A DNA stretch of 64,000 nucleotides. Origin: Oceanicaulis sp. MMSF_3324. Lineage in GTDB: Bacteria; Pseudomonadota; Alphaproteobacteria; Caulobacterales; Maricaulaceae. This document shows positions 31,220 through 40,231 of this stretch, piece by piece. The position numbers were made by a program, and so were the translations under genes. The stretch covers positions 42,501-106,500 of the forward strand of contig NZ_JASHIU010000007.1 in assembly GCF_030733545.1 (NCBI RefSeq), in the 5' to 3' direction. The first letter of the stretch is position 1. Every line of letters begins with the position of its first letter. The notes below the pieces were generated by a model, which was not told the DNA's origin, did not search any database, and saw only the letters and a list, made by a program, of their open reading frames with translations.

Positions 31220-31735
31220 CTAGAGCGTGCTCGCCGCGTAGGCGCCCGCCGGATTGGCCATGCGGGCGGCGTCATAGGCGCCTTCGGGACGGGGCTCGCC
31301 ACGTCCGGCGATGATTTCCAGGCTCACTTCGGTGCGGGTCCGGCCCGCGCCGGGATTGATCGCAATGCCGACACCCACGCTGGAGCCGCGAAAGCCGCCC
31401 GAGCCGAAGGTCTGGCCCAGTGAACCGCCCACCCGCACCGGACGTTCGTTCTCATCGCCCTCCGTGTCGACCTGACGATGCACGACGGTGAACCAGTCAA
31501 AGCCGTTGGTGATGGCGAGCTCGCCCGCCCGGCGCAGGGCCAGGCGCTCAACGGCGTCTTCATCCTGGCGGTCGCTGCCCAGATAGCGCACACGCCAGCG
31601 ATCATTCTCGACCCGATAGTCGGAATAACCGGTTCCGCTCGAATAAGTGCTGGCGGGACCGTAAACTGGGCCGGGCGCAGATGCGCAGGCCGCCAGGCTG
31701 AAAGCAGTCAGACCGAGAAGAAGCACGCGACGCAT
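31220..31735 (-). CDS. CC0125/CC1285-type lipoprotein, copy 2
   Basis: 171 residues with lipobox SLAAC (Cys17). It shares the family core with the next gene: DYRVENDRWRVRYLGSDRQDEDAVERLALRRAGELAITNGFDWFTV. The C-termini also align (EIIAGRGEPRPEGAYDAARM against DIQAGRGHRPGGAYDPAVI). The middle contains a Gly/Ser-rich stretch (SLGQTFGSGGFRGSSVGVG) absent from copy 1. A strong aggaggcc ribosome-binding site precedes it. Function unknown; a stress-responsive envelope role is only a guess. Confidence 0.8.
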   Translation of the reverse strand: MRRVLLLGLTAFSLAACASAPGPVYGPASTYSSGTGYSDYRVENDRWRVRYLGSDRQDEDAVERLALRRAGELAITNGFDWFTVVHRQVDTEGDENERPVRVGGSLGQTFGSGGFRGSSVGVGIAINPGAGRTRTEVSLEIIAGRGEPRPEGAYDAARMANPAGAYAASTL

Positions 31736-31814
31736 GATGGGGCCTCCTAAATCGCTGTCTTCAGACTAACCCGAAAGCCATGGCGAAACAGGGGCAGCAA
31801 CCTGATTGCGGTCA

Positions 31815-31848
31815 AAAAAGAAAAGCGGCGCCCATCGAGCGCCGCTTT
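31815..31848 (-). terminator. Rho-independent terminator after the small exported protein gene
   Basis: On the minus strand AAAGCGGCGC (31848-31839) pairs with GCGCCGCTTT (31831-31822) around a 7-base loop, followed by a U-rich run. It lies 20 bases after the stop codon of the gene at 31871. Confidence 0.88.
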
Positions 31849-31870
31849 CCAGTCCGGATTTGACCGGGAC

Positions 31871-32302
31871 TTAGTATTCGGTGACGTACAGGGTTGCCGG
31901 CGCCGTGGAGCCGGAATAGACGCCGACCCAGACGTCGTACTGACCGGCCTGGTTGAAGACGAGCGCCGGGTTCAGGCCGTTCACATCGTCAGAGCAGTAC
32001 CATTGGCCGTCCGGACCGTTCACCACCAGCGTGGTGTCAGAGTTGGAATTCGCGCCAATGGTCATGCGGCCGCCGCCCCACATCAGGCGCGCGTCCGGTG
32101 CGTTGGCGATGGAGCCCGCGCAGCCGACGCTGGAGGCGTTGAGCGAACCGCCAGCCGTGATCTGCAGTTCGGCCGGATCCGGCAGGAAACCCGCATTCAG
32201 AGAATGGGTGCCGTAGGTCGGGTTCAGGGACCAGTCCTGAGCGACAGAAGCGGTGGTGGCGATTGCGGCGATGGCAACGGCGGCGAGAATGGTCTTTTTC
32301 AT
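31871..32302 (-). CDS. Small exported beta-domain protein of unknown function
   Basis: 143 residues with a signal peptide (MKKTILAAVAIAAIATTASVAQ) and a mature domain beginning DWSLNPTYGTHSLNAGFLPDP. It has two cysteines that could pair (VGCAGSI and WYCSDD) and the motif SDTTLVVNGPDGQWYCSDD, ending QYDVWVGVYSGSTAPATLYVTEY. I recognise this as a single copy of a secreted domain seen, often repeated, in caulobacters and related bacteria, sometimes mislabelled 'peptidase S1'; there is no catalytic triad. The start at 32302 has ggggga upstream. Confidence 0.7.
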   Translation of the reverse strand: MKKTILAAVAIAAIATTASVAQDWSLNPTYGTHSLNAGFLPDPAELQITAGGSLNASSVGCAGSIANAPDARLMWGGGRMTIGANSNSDTTLVVNGPDGQWYCSDDVNGLNPALVFNQAGQYDVWVGVYSGSTAPATLYVTEY

Positions 32303-32495
32303 GGCGTCCCCCAAAAGGTGCGTGCGTCTGGCGCCCATCGCCAGCCCGGCGCCGCCGCCCTGTCATGCAAGTGGGCGGCGAATGCCTGCGGACCATGCAC
32401 CTCTAAACATGAACGCAAGGTGAGCATGCGCTGCGATCACGGTTAAAATCGCGGCTCCCAGAATGGGTTGGGGGCGGGGGTGTGTCCCTCACACG

Positions 32496-32535
32496 ATGTC
32501 ATCCCCCGCTTTATGCGGGGGACCCATGCCGGTCG
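32496..32535. repeat. Palindromic repeat, copy 1
   Basis: A 40-base repeat identical to copy 3 (32977-33016). Its core CCCCCGCTTTATGCGGGGG forms an 8-base stem with a TTTAT loop. It lies 3 bases beyond the stop codon of the GIY-YIG gene. Confidence 0.9.
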
Positions 32536-32538
32536 TTA

Positions 32539-32823
32539 TCAGAGCGAAAGACGGTTCCAGAGATCCACCCATTCGGGGTTCTCGTCCTCGATCAGATTGA
32601 TCTTCCACTGGCGTGGATAAGCCTTGATGCGCTTTTCGCGTCGAATGGCGTGTTCAACGCTGTCATGGGGCTCGAACCAGACCAGCCGTTTGACGCCATG
32701 GCGTTCGGTAAACCCCTCAGCCAGCCCTTCACGGTGCTCATAGGCGCGTCGCATCAGATCGTTGGTGACGCCGCAATAGAGCGTCCCGTGCTTCTGACTG
32801 GCCATGAGGTAGACGAAGTACAT
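32539..32823 (-). CDS. GIY-YIG nuclease superfamily protein (UPF0213/YhbQ-like)
   Basis: 94 residues forming a single GIY-YIG domain: MYFVYLMASQKHGTLYCGVTNDLMRRAYEHR contains the first strand (FVYLM) in place of GIY, the YCGVT second motif in place of YIG, and the conserved Arg (LMRRAYEH). EHAIRREKRIKAYPRQWKINLIE includes the helix with the catalytic Glu position. The family cuts or binds DNA; stand-alone proteins of this type are mostly uncharacterised. The gene is bracketed by inverted copies of a GC-rich palindrome, 3 bases after its stop and 40 bases before its start, so it may be mobile or co-spread with the repeats. Confidence 0.85.
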   Translation of the reverse strand: MYFVYLMASQKHGTLYCGVTNDLMRRAYEHREGLAEGFTERHGVKRLVWFEPHDSVEHAIRREKRIKAYPRQWKINLIEDENPEWVDLWNRLSL

Positions 32824-32863
32824 GGCTCCAGCATGGCTGCCGATGAGGGCTGCGGCAATGTCA

Positions 32864-32898
32864 CGGCATGGATCCCCCGCATAAAGCGGGGGATGACA
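32864..32898. repeat. Palindromic repeat, copy 2 (inverted)
   Basis: Inverted relative to copies 1 and 3, with a single mismatch over about 34 bases (GGATCC in place of the GGGTCC counterpart). The stem extends to 9 base pairs, ATCCCCCGC/GCGGGGGAT. It lies 40 bases upstream of the GIY-YIG start codon and, with copy 1, makes terminal inverted repeats around that gene. Confidence 0.88.
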
Positions 32899-32976
32899 GT
32901 CTTGGTTGTGTAGATGCGTAGGAATGAGGTCGGTACTCGACAGAAGCCATCTGATGACGAGCTTTTATCTCATTCC

Positions 32977-33016
32977 ATGTCATCCCCCGCTTTATGCGGG
33001 GGACCCATGCCGGTCG
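32977..33016. repeat. Palindromic repeat, copy 3
   Basis: Exact 40-base duplicate of copy 1 in the same orientation, 78 bases after copy 2. It is in the gap downstream of the YbjQ-like gene at 33048. Confidence 0.9.
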
Positions 33017-33047
33017 GGTGAAGCAGTCAGAACACTTCAGAAAGCGA

Positions 33048-33368
33048 TCAGCCCAGCACGACCGCCGTCCCGGACGCGGACACCATCAGCATGGAGCCTT
33101 GCTCGCCGATCACTTCGTAATCGAGATCGACGCCCACAACCGCGTTCGCCCCAAGCTTGCGGGCTTCGTCTTCCAGTTCGGACAGGGCGATCTGGCGCGC
33201 CTCGCGCAGGGATTTTTCGTACGAGCCCGACCGGCCGCCGACAATGTCGCGAATGCCCGCGAACAGATCGCGAAACAAGTGCGCGCCCAGAATGGCCTCG
33301 CCGGTGACGACGCCCTTGTAGTCGTGGATATGGCGGCCTTCGACAGACGGGGTGGTGGTGACGATCAT
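33048..33368 (-). CDS. YbjQ/UPF0145 family protein
   Basis: 106 residues matching the YbjQ family: [69 protein letters not shown] is the typical N-terminal half, and [16 protein letters not shown] the typical C-terminal half (the quoted stretch is summarised, key residues are [15 protein letters not shown] and [11 protein letters not shown]). Such proteins form pentamers and are annotated as putative heavy-metal binding; the function is unproven. Start after aaggagcc. Confidence 0.9.
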   Translation of the reverse strand: MIVTTTPSVEGRHIHDYKGVVTGEAILGAHLFRDLFAGIRDIVGGRSGSYEKSLREARQIALSELEDEARKLGANAVVGVDLDYEVIGEQGSMLMVSASGTAVVLG

Positions 33369-33443
33369 GGGGAGGCTCCTTCGCTTAAAGTCTTTGGGGC
33401 CAAGCGTGGAGCCTCACACCATGGATGTCACCTTACGGTCCTG

Positions 33444-33872
33444 TCAGGCGGTTGATGATGCGCGATAGCCTGTTCGGCAGATTGAGTATCCTAGGAACGA
33501 AGCAACTGGCACAATTGCAATGCCTGTCCAGATGAGACTAGGGCTCAAGAGGCCGATAAGTAACGCAGACACTGCCCCTCCGATGGTGCCTAGATAAGCG
33601 CCATCTATTGGTCGTCTTCTTGTGAGAAAGTGTCCAAGAATTGCTGTGATAATAATTACTGGTGCTCCAAAATAAACACTCATTATAAGGCACCCGAGGA
33701 AGAAATAAAAATACTCGTTCGGATAACCTGAGAGTGAGAATGCTGTTTCACCAGAAAGGCTGGAGTAGGCAGGAGATAAAATAAGTAACAGAATCCCAAC
33801 GAAGAGGCCCCCTATTAGAGGAGCCGCGATTATGACCAAGATCAACTCTGGCCATTTAGCTACGCGGCGCAT
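33444..33872 (-). CDS. Low-GC four-span membrane protein of unknown function
   Basis: 142 residues from the ATG at 33872 (MRRVAKWPELILVII), chosen for ggaga 8 bases upstream; a GTG five codons earlier is in frame. Four hydrophobic segments: ILVIIAAPLIGGLFVGILLLIL, YFYFFLGCLIMSVYFG, VIIITAILGHFL and GTIGGAVSALLIGLL with SFLGYSICR. Base composition is clearly lower in GC (about 45 percent by eye) than the surrounding genes (60-65 percent), and codons such as ATA and TTA appear. This is a sign of recent acquisition. It begins 20 bases downstream of the mutB stop on the same strand. Confidence 0.65.
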   Translation of the reverse strand: MRRVAKWPELILVIIAAPLIGGLFVGILLLILSPAYSSLSGETAFSLSGYPNEYFYFFLGCLIMSVYFGAPVIIITAILGHFLTRRRPIDGAYLGTIGGAVSALLIGLLSPSLIWTGIAIVPVASFLGYSICRTGYRASSTA

Positions 33873-33891
33873 GTCACTCGTCTCCACAGCC

Positions 33892-36021
33892 TTAGCTCTC
33901 CAAGAGCTTGATCAGCTCCACCGCCGAATCCGCGATCACCGTGCCGGGCGGGTAGACCGCGGCGGCGCCCATGTCCTTGAGGGTGGGGACGTCTTCGGGC
34001 GGAATGACGCCGCCGACGATGATGGTGATGTCGGGGCGGCCCATTTCGGCGAGCTGTTTCTTCAACTCGGGCACCAGGGTCAGGTGACCGGCGGCCAGGG
34101 ATGACGCGGCGACCACGTGGACGTCGTTTTCCACCGCCTGACGCGCGGCTTCTTCGGGCGTCTGGAAGAGCGGACCGATATCCACGTCCCAGCCCAGATC
34201 GGCGAAGGCGGAGGCGACGACCTTCTGGCCGCGATCATGGCCGTCCTGGCCCATTTTCGCGATCAGGATACGCGGGCGGCGCCCTTCGTTTTCGGCAAAG
34301 GCGTCAGAGGCTTGGAGCGCCTTCTTGACCTTTGCGTCATCTCCTGAGGCTTTCAAGAACACCCCCTGAACCGATTTGATTTCCGCCTTGTGGCGGCCGA
34401 ACACCTTTTCCATGGCGTCCGAGATTTCCCCGACCGTCGCCTTGGCGCGCGCGGCTTTCACCGACAGCTCGAGAAGATTGCCGCCGCGGTCTGCAGCATT
34501 GGTCAACGCTTCGAGCGCGCTTTCCACCGCCTTGGGGTCACGCTCCTTGCGAAGCGTCTCGAGCTTGGCGAGCTGCTCGTTGCGGACCTTGGAGTTGTCC
34601 ACCTTCAGAACAGGAATGTCTTCAGGCTCGTTGAGGCGGAACTTGTTCACGCCGACAATGGTCTGCAGGCCGGAATCGATCTTGGCCTGGGTCTTGGCGG
34701 CGGCTTCCTCGATGCGCAGCTTGGGCAGGCCTTCCTCGATGGCTTTGGCCATGCCGCCCAGCGCATCCACCTCGGCGATGTGATCGAGCGCGCGCGCGGC
34801 CAGATCATGGGTCAGGCGCTCGACATAATAGCTGCCGCCCCACGGATCGATCGCGTCGGTGAGATGCGCCTCGGATTCCAGAACCAGCTGGGTGTTGCGG
34901 GCGATGCGGGCGGAGAAGTCCGTCGGCAGGGCCAGCGCTTCGTCCAGCGAGTTAGTGTGCAGCGACTGGGTATGGCCATCGACCGCCGCCATCGCCTCGA
35001 CCGCCGTGCGGCCCACATTGTTGAACACGTCCTGAGCGGTCAGGGACCAGCCCGAGGTCTGGCTGTGGGTGCGCAAGGCGAGGGATTTGGCGTTCTTCGG
35101 GTTGAACCGCGCCTTGACGAGGCTGGCCCAGATCAGGCGCGCGGCGCGCATCTTCGCCACTTCCATGAAGTAGTTCATGGACACGCCCCAGAAGAAGCTC
35201 AGGCGCGGTGCGAAGGCGTCCACATCGAGCCCCGCCTCGACGCCCGAGCGGATGTATTCCAGCCCGTCGGCGATGGTGTAGGCCAGCTCGAGATCCGCGG
35301 GAGCGCCCGCCTCCTGCATGTGATAGCCGGAGATCGAGATCGAGTTGAAGCGCGGCATCTCGCTGGCGGTGAAGGCGAAGATGTCGGAGATGATCCGCAT
35401 GGAAGGGCGCGGCGGATAGATATAGGTGTTGCGCACCATGAACTCTTTCAGGATGTCGTTCTGGATCGTTCCTGAAAGCTGTTTGTGCGGGACGCCCTGT
35501 TCCTCGGCGGCGACGATGTAGAGCGCCAGAACCGGCAGCACGGCGCCGTTCATGGTCATCGACACGCTCATCTGATCGAGCGGAATGCCGTCAAAGAGCT
35601 GGCGCATGTCCAGAATGGAGTCGATGGCGACGCCCGCCATGCCCACATCCCCGATCACGCGCGGATTGTCGCTGTCATAGCCGCGGTGGGTGGCCAGATC
35701 GAACGCCACCGACAGACCCTTCTGACCGGCCTTGAGATTGCGCCGATAGAAGGCGTTGGATTCCGCCGCCGTCGAGAAGCCCGCATATTGCCGGATCGTC
35801 CAGGGGCGCTGGACGAACATGGTGGGATAGGGGCCCCGGTGATAGGGCGCGGCGCCCGGATAGCCGTCGATGAAATCGAGCCCGTCCACATCCGCCGCCG
35901 TATAGGCGGGCTGGATGGGCAGCTCCTCAGCGGTCACGAACGGCGTTCGCTGGGGTTTGGGGCCCGGCTGGATGTCGGGCTGCCCCAGACCGATCTGCGT
36001 GAAGTCGGGATGCTTGCTCAT
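33892..36021 (-). CDS. mutB: Methylmalonyl-CoA mutase, large (catalytic) subunit
   Basis: Converts (R)-methylmalonyl-CoA to succinyl-CoA using adenosylcobalamin, the last step of propionyl-CoA use. 709 residues: N-terminal TIM barrel with [44 protein letters not shown] and the substrate-contacting [17 protein letters not shown]-terminal cobalamin domain with the ligand motif [11 protein letters not shown] (DxHxxG), followed by AASSLAAGH. Its start codon overlaps the mutA stop by 4 bases. It is also called scpA or bhbA in other annotations. Confidence 0.97.
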   Translation of the reverse strand: MSKHPDFTQIGLGQPDIQPGPKPQRTPFVTAEELPIQPAYTAADVDGLDFIDGYPGAAPYHRGPYPTMFVQRPWTIRQYAGFSTAAESNAFYRRNLKAGQKGLSVAFDLATHRGYDSDNPRVIGDVGMAGVAIDSILDMRQLFDGIPLDQMSVSMTMNGAVLPVLALYIVAAEEQGVPHKQLSGTIQNDILKEFMVRNTYIYPPRPSMRIISDIFAFTASEMPRFNSISISGYHMQEAGAPADLELAYTIADGLEYIRSGVEAGLDVDAFAPRLSFFWGVSMNYFMEVAKMRAARLIWASLVKARFNPKNAKSLALRTHSQTSGWSLTAQDVFNNVGRTAVEAMAAVDGHTQSLHTNSLDEALALPTDFSARIARNTQLVLESEAHLTDAIDPWGGSYYVERLTHDLAARALDHIAEVDALGGMAKAIEEGLPKLRIEEAAAKTQAKIDSGLQTIVGVNKFRLNEPEDIPVLKVDNSKVRNEQLAKLETLRKERDPKAVESALEALTNAADRGGNLLELSVKAARAKATVGEISDAMEKVFGRHKAEIKSVQGVFLKASGDDAKVKKALQASDAFAENEGRRPRILIAKMGQDGHDRGQKVVASAFADLGWDVDIGPLFQTPEEAARQAVENDVHVVAASSLAAGHLTLVPELKKQLAEMGRPDITIIVGGVIPPEDVPTLKDMGAAAVYPPGTVIADSAVELIKLLES

Positions 36022-37985
36022 GCGCTCACTCCCAGAACTGTATGGGCGCGTTCGCCATCTTCGAGACTGTGGCTGCGCATATGGATGAAATGATCAACGC
36101 CGGGGATGGCGCCGGGCTTGCCGGCGATCCAGACCTCTTTGGCGCCGGCCTGCCTGAGCGCTTCAGCCAGCTCCTCGGCCAGGTCCGAATAGGCGTCATC
36201 GGTGCCGCAGATCACGGCGAGTTTCGAGCCGGACTTGGCGAAGGCCGCGGCGCAGGCGTCGATATCGGCGTATTCGTTCGCCTGATCGGTTTCAACGCCG
36301 GACACCGCCAAGCGGTTGGAGGCGAAGCTGGCGCGGGCATTGAAGTCCGCCAGCGCGCCCAGCGTGGCGAGGAAAGCCTTGGGCGCCGCGCCAGCCTTTT
36401 TCGCGTGGGCGTCCGCCGCATCGCGCAAGGCTTCAAAGGGTTCAGCCAAACGCATATAGCGCAGCGGCGCCCAGTCCTGTTCGGGCAGGTCCAGCACGCG
36501 AATGGCGTGTCCGGCGCGAGCCGCGTCGAGCTTGTCGGTGAAGGGCTGGGGCTCGAGCGTGGGCGCATCGAGCTTGGGCGGCGTGTAATCACGCTGGCCC
36601 GCCTCGACAGGGCGTTCCTCGAGATTGGCGAACTGGGTCACGCCGATCAGCGCTTCGCGACCCTCGGCATACTGCGCCACATTGGCGTCACGCGTCTTGG
36701 CGACTTCGTTCTGCAGCCAGCCCGCCTTGACGGTTTCAAACAGACCGCCGCGCCGTTCGATCTGCTGGAACAGGTCCCAACCCGCCTGCGCCAGGCGATG
36801 GCCCAGGGTTTCATGCAGATAGCTGCCGCCCGCCGGGTCGGCCGTGGCGCCCAGATGGCTCTCTTCCATCAGCATGATCTGCAGATTGCGGCCCAGACGC
36901 CGGGCGAAGGGCGTCGCCGTGCCCAGCGGTTCGTTGAACGGACGGATGGTGATGGAATCCGCACCGCCCGCCGCCGCGCCCAGACCGGCGCAGGCGTTGC
37001 GAATGAGATTGTTCCACGCATCCCGCGCGGTCAGCATGCGCGATGAGGTGATGGCGCAGATGCGCATGCCCTGCGCTTCGGGCGAACAGCCAAAGGCGTC
37101 CGCCACCCGCGCCCAGACCCGCCGGGCGGCGCGCAGCTTGGCGATGGTCAGGTGGACGTCCGCATCGGCGGCGAAGCTGAATTCCAGCGCACTGGCGGCC
37201 TGATCCGGCGTCAGGCCGTGATCGATAAAGGCGCGCATATAGCTCGCCCCGCCGGCGCAGGCGAAGGCGAGTTCTTGCGCCGCCGATCCGCCCGCCTCGT
37301 GCGGGGCGTTGGCGGTGATCGAAACGACCTTGATGTTGGGCGCATGCTCGGCGCACCAGGCAGCCGCTTCGGCCGTCCTCTGCAGACGCACGGGCAGCTT
37401 GGCGGCCCCGCCGCCCGCCAGCGATTTCTGACCAATCGGAGACAGGCCCAGACCGCCCTTGAGCGTTTTCAGGTCCAGCCCCTGATCCTGCATGTAGGCC
37501 AGCGCGAGGGCGGCGTATTGCGGCGCCATGCGCGAGGGTTGCAGATGCACCGGCGCCAGATCGAGCATGACCCCGTCGAGCACGGTTTTCAGCTCATCCA
37601 GCGTGCGCACGGCGACGCCATTGGCGCCGGTCGGGTCAAGCGCCAGGGCGATCTCGCTGACGCCCCCGGACAGGTCGGTGCGCAGGGCTTCATTGGCCGC
37701 CTTGGGATCGGGATCGTCGATGATCTGGCGGATGCCCCAGGGCAGGTAAGGATCACGCTCCGCCGTCAGCCCGCGCAGATAGGGCGCTGCGCCGGGCGCG
37801 GGCAGGGGGCCGACCTTTTCAAGGTCCGAGCGGGTGAAGAGGGGGCCGCGCGCAACGCCATCGAGCGTCTTGCGCACCAGCCGGTCCAGCGGGGCGCCTT
37901 TGAGGGCGGTTTCAGCCATGGTGCGCCATTGCGCGTCACCGATGACGTCAAATCCCTCGGCCAGGGAGCGGATAGAGTCAGTCAT
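36018..37985 (-). CDS. mutA: Methylmalonyl-CoA mutase, small subunit
   Basis: 655 residues, paralogous to MutB but without the cobalamin-ligand DxHxxG motif in its C-terminal domain ([35 protein letters not shown], key part GTDDAYSD). It is therefore the structural subunit of a heterodimeric mutase. The TIM-barrel part includes [23 protein letters not shown] and [11 protein letters not shown]. The start is ATG at 37985 ([15 protein letters not shown]); an in-frame start five codons upstream is less likely. The 4-base ATGA overlap with mutB shows translational coupling. Confidence 0.95.
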   Translation of the reverse strand: MTDSIRSLAEGFDVIGDAQWRTMAETALKGAPLDRLVRKTLDGVARGPLFTRSDLEKVGPLPAPGAAPYLRGLTAERDPYLPWGIRQIIDDPDPKAANEALRTDLSGGVSEIALALDPTGANGVAVRTLDELKTVLDGVMLDLAPVHLQPSRMAPQYAALALAYMQDQGLDLKTLKGGLGLSPIGQKSLAGGGAAKLPVRLQRTAEAAAWCAEHAPNIKVVSITANAPHEAGGSAAQELAFACAGGASYMRAFIDHGLTPDQAASALEFSFAADADVHLTIAKLRAARRVWARVADAFGCSPEAQGMRICAITSSRMLTARDAWNNLIRNACAGLGAAAGGADSITIRPFNEPLGTATPFARRLGRNLQIMLMEESHLGATADPAGGSYLHETLGHRLAQAGWDLFQQIERRGGLFETVKAGWLQNEVAKTRDANVAQYAEGREALIGVTQFANLEERPVEAGQRDYTPPKLDAPTLEPQPFTDKLDAARAGHAIRVLDLPEQDWAPLRYMRLAEPFEALRDAADAHAKKAGAAPKAFLATLGALADFNARASFASNRLAVSGVETDQANEYADIDACAAAFAKSGSKLAVICGTDDAYSDLAEELAEALRQAGAKEVWIAGKPGAIPGVDHFIHMRSHSLEDGERAHTVLGVSA

Positions 37986-38127
37986 GCGCAGTGGGTACAC
38001 CGCCCGCGCAAAATAGAAAACCCGCCCTTTCGTCGGTTTCGCCAGTGCGGAAGTCCGGTTGCGTTATCCGCCCCTGCAACCGGGCGCCTCAGGCTCCTCG
38101 TCCCGATGAGAGAGGAGAGGAAATCTT

Positions 38128-38949
38128 ATGGCTGAGCGTACGCCCCGACTGGACCTGCCCTGGCTGATGCCGGCCCAGGCCCAGAAGCATGTGACGGTCA
38201 ATGAAGCGCTCGCCCGGCTCGACATACTGGTGCAGGCCGCCGTGCTGAGCCGCGTTCTGGGCGCTCAGCCGGACACGCCATCCGAAGGTGAGGGCTATAT
38301 CCTCCCTTCCAGCGTAACGGGCGCGGACTGGGCTGGGGCGCCGGAAGGCGTGCTGATAGTGTTTCATGAAGGCGTCTGGACGGCCATACCCCCCTGGCCG
38401 GGGATGAGCGTCTATGTGCGCGATGAAGCCTGCACTCTGATTCATGATGGCGTCAGCTGGCGACAGGCCTCCGATCAGATCCGGCAGTTGCAGGGTCTTG
38501 AGCAGCTGGGCGTGGGCGCCAGTGCGGATTCCCATAACCGGCTAACGGTGAAGTCGCCCGGCGTGCTGTTGTCCGCTGAAGACGGCGGGTCCGGCGATAT
38601 GCGGTTGGTTCTGAACAAGGCCGCCCTTGCGAACACTACCAGCCTGGTCTTTCAGTCCGGTTGGTCCGGGCGCGCCGAGTTCGGCCTGGCCGGTGAGGAC
38701 GCTTTCTCGGTCAAGGTCTCAGAGGATGGCGCCTCCTGGCTAGAGGCGATACGGGTCAATCCTGTGGAGGGGCTGGTCACCCTGACCGGGCTTTGCGTGC
38801 AATCGGACCGTCTTCAGGTCTCGGGCTCGCACACGCCGGCAAGCGCCACAGCGGCGGGGCAGGCGGGCCAGATGTGCTGGGACGGGGGCTATCTTTATGT
38901 GTGCGTTGCGACCGATCAATGGCGCCGCGCCGCGTTAGAGAGCTGGTAG
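38128..38949 (+). CDS. DUF2793 domain protein (phage/tail-like)
   Basis: 273 residues opening with RTPRLDLPWLMPAQAQKHVTVNEALARLDIL, the characteristic DUF2793 start, then a beta-rich region and a C-terminal QAGQMCWDGGYLYVCVATDQWRRAALESW. The family occurs in alphaproteobacterial prophages and gene-transfer-agent-like clusters as a tail or host-contact protein and also as solitary genes. No other phage gene is visible nearby, so this is a solitary copy. A gagaggaaa ribosome-binding site precedes the ATG. Confidence 0.8.
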   Translation: MAERTPRLDLPWLMPAQAQKHVTVNEALARLDILVQAAVLSRVLGAQPDTPSEGEGYILPSSVTGADWAGAPEGVLIVFHEGVWTAIPPWPGMSVYVRDEACTLIHDGVSWRQASDQIRQLQGLEQLGVGASADSHNRLTVKSPGVLLSAEDGGSGDMRLVLNKAALANTTSLVFQSGWSGRAEFGLAGEDAFSVKVSEDGASWLEAIRVNPVEGLVTLTGLCVQSDRLQVSGSHTPASATAAGQAGQMCWDGGYLYVCVATDQWRRAALESW

Positions 38950-38959
38950 CGCAGTGGAA

Positions 38960-39979
38960 TCAGCGATCGGCGGCCAGCGCTTCAAACAGGGTGCGCACCT
39001 GGCGATGCACGGGTGCGGTCATGATGTGTCCCGAGCGTTCCACCCAGTGCAGGTGCGAATCCGGCGCGGCCTGCGCCAGGCGATAGGCTGCGCGCCCCGG
39101 GCACACCAGATCATAGCGGCTCTGAATGATATGGACGGGCATGGTCAGCGTCTGCGCATTCGCCAGAAGTTGGCCCGGTTCCAGAAAGCAATCATGGCTG
39201 AAATACCAGGCTTCCAGAAGCGAATGCCCCGTCAGCCAGTCGCGGCCCTTTTCGGCGAAGTCATCGCGAATGTCTTCGGGAGATTTGTCGAGCCAGGCGA
39301 TCGTTTCTTCATACTCGCTCCAGCGATACAGCATGGAACGGCGCAAGGTTTCCAGCGGGGTGTCAGGATCATCAAGGCCTTCCAGCAAGGGGCGGCCTTG
39401 CGCCAGTTCTTCGCGCATGCGCTCCAGCGCCCATTGCCGGAAGGCGGGCGGGCGCCGGAAGGCCTCGGGCGTATCCGCCATCAGACGGTCCTGCGCATCG
39501 GGCCACAACCCGCCTGCGCCGGCGCAATCATGGAACCAGTCCATCTCTTCGCGCTCGCCCAGTAGCACGCCTTCGACCACCAGGGTTTCGACACGATCAG
39601 GGTAGGCTTGTGCATAGGCCAGTCCGAGCGTGGAGCCCCAGGACGGACCGAACAGCGTCCAGCGCTCAACGCCCAGGGTTTCGCGAAGACGTTCGAGATC
39701 GTCGATCTGGGCCGCGAGCGTGTTGGTCTCGAGCTCGAACAGCGGCTCGGAGCGTCCGCAGCCGCGCTGATCGTACAGAACGATGTTCCATTTGCTCGGG
39801 TTAAAATAGCGCCTGTGGCGCGCGCTGGCGCCAGAGCCTGGCCCCCCGTGAATGAAGATCACTGTGGGCGCATCGGCGTTCCCGGAGCATTCGTAGAAAA
39901 TGCGATACCCCTCCGCGGAGAAAAAATTCGCGCTGGCATAAGGCTCGAGCGCCGGGAACAGGGGTGTCATCAAGGGCAT
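38960..39979 (-). CDS. pip: Prolyl aminopeptidase
   Basis: An S33 alpha/beta hydrolase that removes N-terminal proline from peptides in the cytoplasm. 339 residues, near the family norm. Visible motifs: oxyanion HGGPGSGAS, YDQRGCGRSEP, nucleophile elbow FGPSWGSTLGLAYAQ, Asp in SRYDLVCP and His in ERSGHIM. The start gives MPLMTPLFPALEPYASANF. It is convergent with the DUF2793 gene and stands alone. It fits the peptide-utilising profile shown by the M28, S9 and S8 peptidases elsewhere in the window. Confidence 0.95.
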   Translation of the reverse strand: MPLMTPLFPALEPYASANFFSAEGYRIFYECSGNADAPTVIFIHGGPGSGASARHRRYFNPSKWNIVLYDQRGCGRSEPLFELETNTLAAQIDDLERLRETLGVERWTLFGPSWGSTLGLAYAQAYPDRVETLVVEGVLLGEREEMDWFHDCAGAGGLWPDAQDRLMADTPEAFRRPPAFRQWALERMREELAQGRPLLEGLDDPDTPLETLRRSMLYRWSEYEETIAWLDKSPEDIRDDFAEKGRDWLTGHSLLEAWYFSHDCFLEPGQLLANAQTLTMPVHIIQSRYDLVCPGRAAYRLAQAAPDSHLHWVERSGHIMTAPVHRQVRTLFEALAADR

Positions 39980-40231
39980 TCAGCCAGACCTGCGCGAGAC
40001 GGAGAGATGAGGGTGAAAGACAAGATTCTTTAACTGCTTACGAGGGTAGGGGGTGTCAGGCGGTTCGCCAAGGCATGAATGCCGAAGCGGTTGTTACGAG
40101 CGTCTGGATGTGTTCTGACTTGTCGTTAACTACACCCTTGAATTGTCTTGGCGGTGCGCGGTCACCTTCTCTAAAGTAATATGTGCGTTCAAATATATGT
40201 CTGAACAAGAACGGGACCAGGTGACCTCATC

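Noticed and set aside
32496-33016. CRISPR array from the three repeats
   Set aside because: Only three copies, one inverted, with unequal spacing that includes a whole gene; there are no Cas genes. The repeats are self-palindromic elements instead.
38128-38949. Prophage around the DUF2793 gene
   Set aside because: No capsid, terminase, integrase or lysis gene lies within several kilobases on either side.
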